Below are positions 62,774 to 64,000 of a stretch of 64,000 bases of DNA, piece after piece. Source of the stretch: Burkholderia sp. IMCC1007 (lineage in GTDB: Bacteria; Pseudomonadota; Gammaproteobacteria; Burkholderiales; Burkholderiaceae); assembly GCF_027257875.1 (NCBI RefSeq), contig NZ_JAPVQY010000032.1, positions 24,536-88,535 on the forward strand, in the 5' to 3' direction. Both the position numbers and the translations under genes were made by a program. Position 1 is the first letter of the stretch, and the number at the start of each line of letters is the position of its first letter. The notes beneath the pieces were generated by a model. The model searched no databases. It was not told the DNA's origin and worked only from the letters and a program-made list of their open reading frames with translations.

Positions 62774-62880
62774 TTACGCGCCCGTATTCGACTGCGCCTG
62801 CAACCACGCACAGAACTGCGCGACGAGCGGATCGTCCGCCGGCGCGCCCGGCGCGATCCACCAGGTGTGAGCCGCGGTGG
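62774..62880 (-). pseudogene. Possible C-terminal remnant of a LysR-type regulator
   Basis: Directly after the spore-coat-U-like stop, the minus strand in another frame encodes AHTWWIAPGAPADDPLVAQ then FCAWLQAQSNTGA and a TAA at 62774. The pattern, aromatic/hydrophobic strand, proline-rich turn, then an amphipathic terminal helix, resembles the end of GcvA-type LysR proteins. No start or HTH is present, so if real it is a remnant of a deletion. Confidence 0.3.
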
Positions 62881-62897
62881 GGCCGGCAGCGCAAGCG

Positions 62898-63476
62898 TCA
62901 CGGATTCGGCTGTACCGAAAACGTCAGCGGCCATGCAAAGGTCCCGTCCTTCGCCTTCGGCGCGAACACGAAACGATAGCTGAGCGTGAACGTCGTGTTC
63001 AGCGCCGTATACGGCACGTTGATCGTGCCGCCCGTGCCCGGCAGCACCACCTTGCCGCCGAAGCCGCTGATCTCGATCGAACTGAACTGCGACAGGCTCG
63101 CGGCGGCAACCTGTACGCGCACCGTGTAGCCGGCCCGGTCGTTGGTCTGGACCGCGAGCGCGGTCCCCGACGGGTTGTTCGCGTTCGACACGGCCACGTA
63201 GCCGATGCTCGTGTCCTTGTTCGCGATCACGAGCTTCGACGGATTGGTCGCGTTGAGCCGCGCATACGCCTGGACCGTCGTGCCGACCTGCACCGACCGG
63301 CTGACCTGCTTCGCGGCGCTCGGGCCGGGTGCCGCGCCGACGAGCGCGATCGACAGCGCGACCAGCAGCCCGCGCGCGCGGCCGGCGCCATGCGCGAGCG
63401 CGAGAGATCCCGTGCCGGTCAGTCCGCGTCGGGCACACCGCGCTGCGGTGGCGCTCGCTGTCTGGGTTCGGTTCAT
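62898..63476 (-). CDS. Spore coat U-like secreted protein (pilus-type)
   Basis: A 192-aa exported protein. A signal region (GLLVALSIALVGAAPGPSAA) is followed by a beta-rich domain: SVQVGTTVQAYARLNATNPSK, IGYVAVSNANNPSGTALAVQTNDRAGYTVRVQ, and the terminal strand YRFVFAPKAKDGTFAWPLTFSVQP. The fold pattern fits SCPU/Csu-like chaperone-usher subunits. It lies downstream of another SCPU protein in the same direction. Start ATG 63476 chosen for the signal peptide; the usher/chaperone genes would be beyond the window. Confidence 0.65.
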   Translation of the reverse strand: MNRTQTASATAARCARRGLTGTGSLALAHGAGRARGLLVALSIALVGAAPGPSAAKQVSRSVQVGTTVQAYARLNATNPSKLVIANKDTSIGYVAVSNANNPSGTALAVQTNDRAGYTVRVQVAAASLSQFSSIEISGFGGKVVLPGTGGTINVPYTALNTTFTLSYRFVFAPKAKDGTFAWPLTFSVQPNP

Positions 63477-63548
63477 GTCTGCCCCCGTTGTCCGAGTCCG
63501 TGATGGCGACCGACGGCGGCGCACGCAACGCATGCGCCGCCGGCCCGC

Positions 63549-64000
63549 CTAGTAGTTGAACAGGATCATGATGTTGCCGTCTGCATAGCTTCCCGGCACG
63601 ACGTTCTGGCCGCCGCGGATCAATCCGTATACGGTCGCGTTGAACGTGCCGCCGCTCGTGATCTTGCCCCACGAGATCGCCGACGTGCCGCTCGTGCCGT
63701 CGCCCCAGATCGACGTGTGCGCGCTGTCGAGATACAGGTTGTAGCCGAGCGTCCGCGTGTCGCCGGTGCGCGTCATCACGCGGTTCGCGAAGGTGCCGCC
63801 GCCCGTGCTCGCGGTGATGGTCGGCGTCGCGTTGCCGCTGCCGGTGCAGTTGACCGAGATCGTGACGGCGGACGTGGCCGGGTTGATCGTGTCGTACGTG
63901 CCGAAAACCATCGACGACGGCGCGTTCATCGTGCAGGTCGTCGCCGCGCGCGCGGGCGGCGCGACCAGCCCGGCGGCGCCGGCCGCCAACGCGGCGAGCG
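63549..64000 (-). CDS. Spore coat U domain protein (partial, start beyond window)
   Basis: At least 150 residues. The visible N-terminus is a signal peptide tail (AAGAAGLVAPPARAATT), and the mature part CTMNAPSSMVFGTYDTINP...TISVNCTGSGNATPTITAS, TRTLGYNLYLDSAHTSIWGDG, GTFNATVYGLIRGGQNVVPGSYADGNIMILFNY is a clear SCPU domain with its single Cys pair and typical terminal strand. Members of chaperone-usher (Csu-type) pili or secreted coat-like structures. The reading frame is open to the window edge. Confidence 0.85.
   Translation of the reverse strand, partial: LAALAAGAAGLVAPPARAATTCTMNAPSSMVFGTYDTINPATSAVTISVNCTGSGNATPTITASTGGGTFANRVMTRTGDTRTLGYNLYLDSAHTSIWGDGTSGTSAISWGKITSGGTFNATVYGLIRGGQNVVPGSYADGNIMILFNY

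Overview
The window reads as a high-GC betaproteobacterial chromosome, most likely Burkholderia (cepacia-complex type). The evidence is the strong G/C third-position bias, the full flgNMA / flgBCDEFGHIJ-flgKL block, the DUF4123 and BTH_I2691-type T6SS module, and many typical Burkholderia housekeeping genes. This assignment is inferred from gene content and order; no search was run. No rRNA, tRNA, CRISPR array or IS element was recognised.

Layout. 1-1405: 3' end of a flagellar gene cluster (FliK-like protein and a short FlhB C-domain-like protein). 1406-2605: simple-sequence repeats, then a PepSY membrane protein behind a Fur-box-like site. 2690-5511 (minus): xdhC and an APC amino-acid permease, separated by a compound 7-bp/6-bp repeat array. 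5797-7276 (minus): NarX/NarL-like two-component pair. 7692-11593 (minus): fpr, LysE-type exporter, endonuclease/exonuclease/phosphatase protein, secreted protein, nitroreductase. 11823-16047 (plus): AAA+ ATPase, FAD oxidoreductase, HiPIP, MFS symporter. 16359-23266 (plus): dppABCDF peptide importer plus a TraB/GumN protein. 23812-26351 (minus): pxpBCA 5-oxoprolinase operon, with a divergent MarR-like regulator. 27087-36041: 5-formyl-THF cyclo-ligase, Slt transglycosylase, NDUFA9-like protein, GST, cca, then a divergent XRE-cupin regulator and M24 aminopeptidase.

36255-50647 is the flagellar rod/hook/ring block: flgA, flgM and flgN on the minus strand, flgB-flgJ on the plus strand, then a YcgR-type PilZ brake, flgK and flgL. 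I can read sigma-28-like promoters before flgM, the PilZ gene and flgK, which fits late-class control. 50911-52218 is an NCS2 nucleobase permease.

52743-62646 is an accessory type VI secretion island of visibly lower GC: vgrG, a DUF4123 adaptor, a VasX/BTH_I2691-like membrane-active effector, a DUF6708-like protein, a polytopic membrane protein, PAAR, a short fragment and an orphan tssF. Three of these genes each carry one single-base frameshift, while every core gene outside the island is intact, so the module looks like it is decaying (or was locally mis-sequenced). 62898-64000 (minus) holds two spore-coat-U-like secreted proteins, the last running off the window.

The most interesting non-coding signals are a terminator-like hairpin in the PilZ leader, a hairpin that buries the dppD Shine-Dalgarno, a promoter/hairpin/terminator set at 23397-23776 that could be a small RNA, decayed tandem copies of the flgN 3' end, and the repeat array upstream of xdhC.
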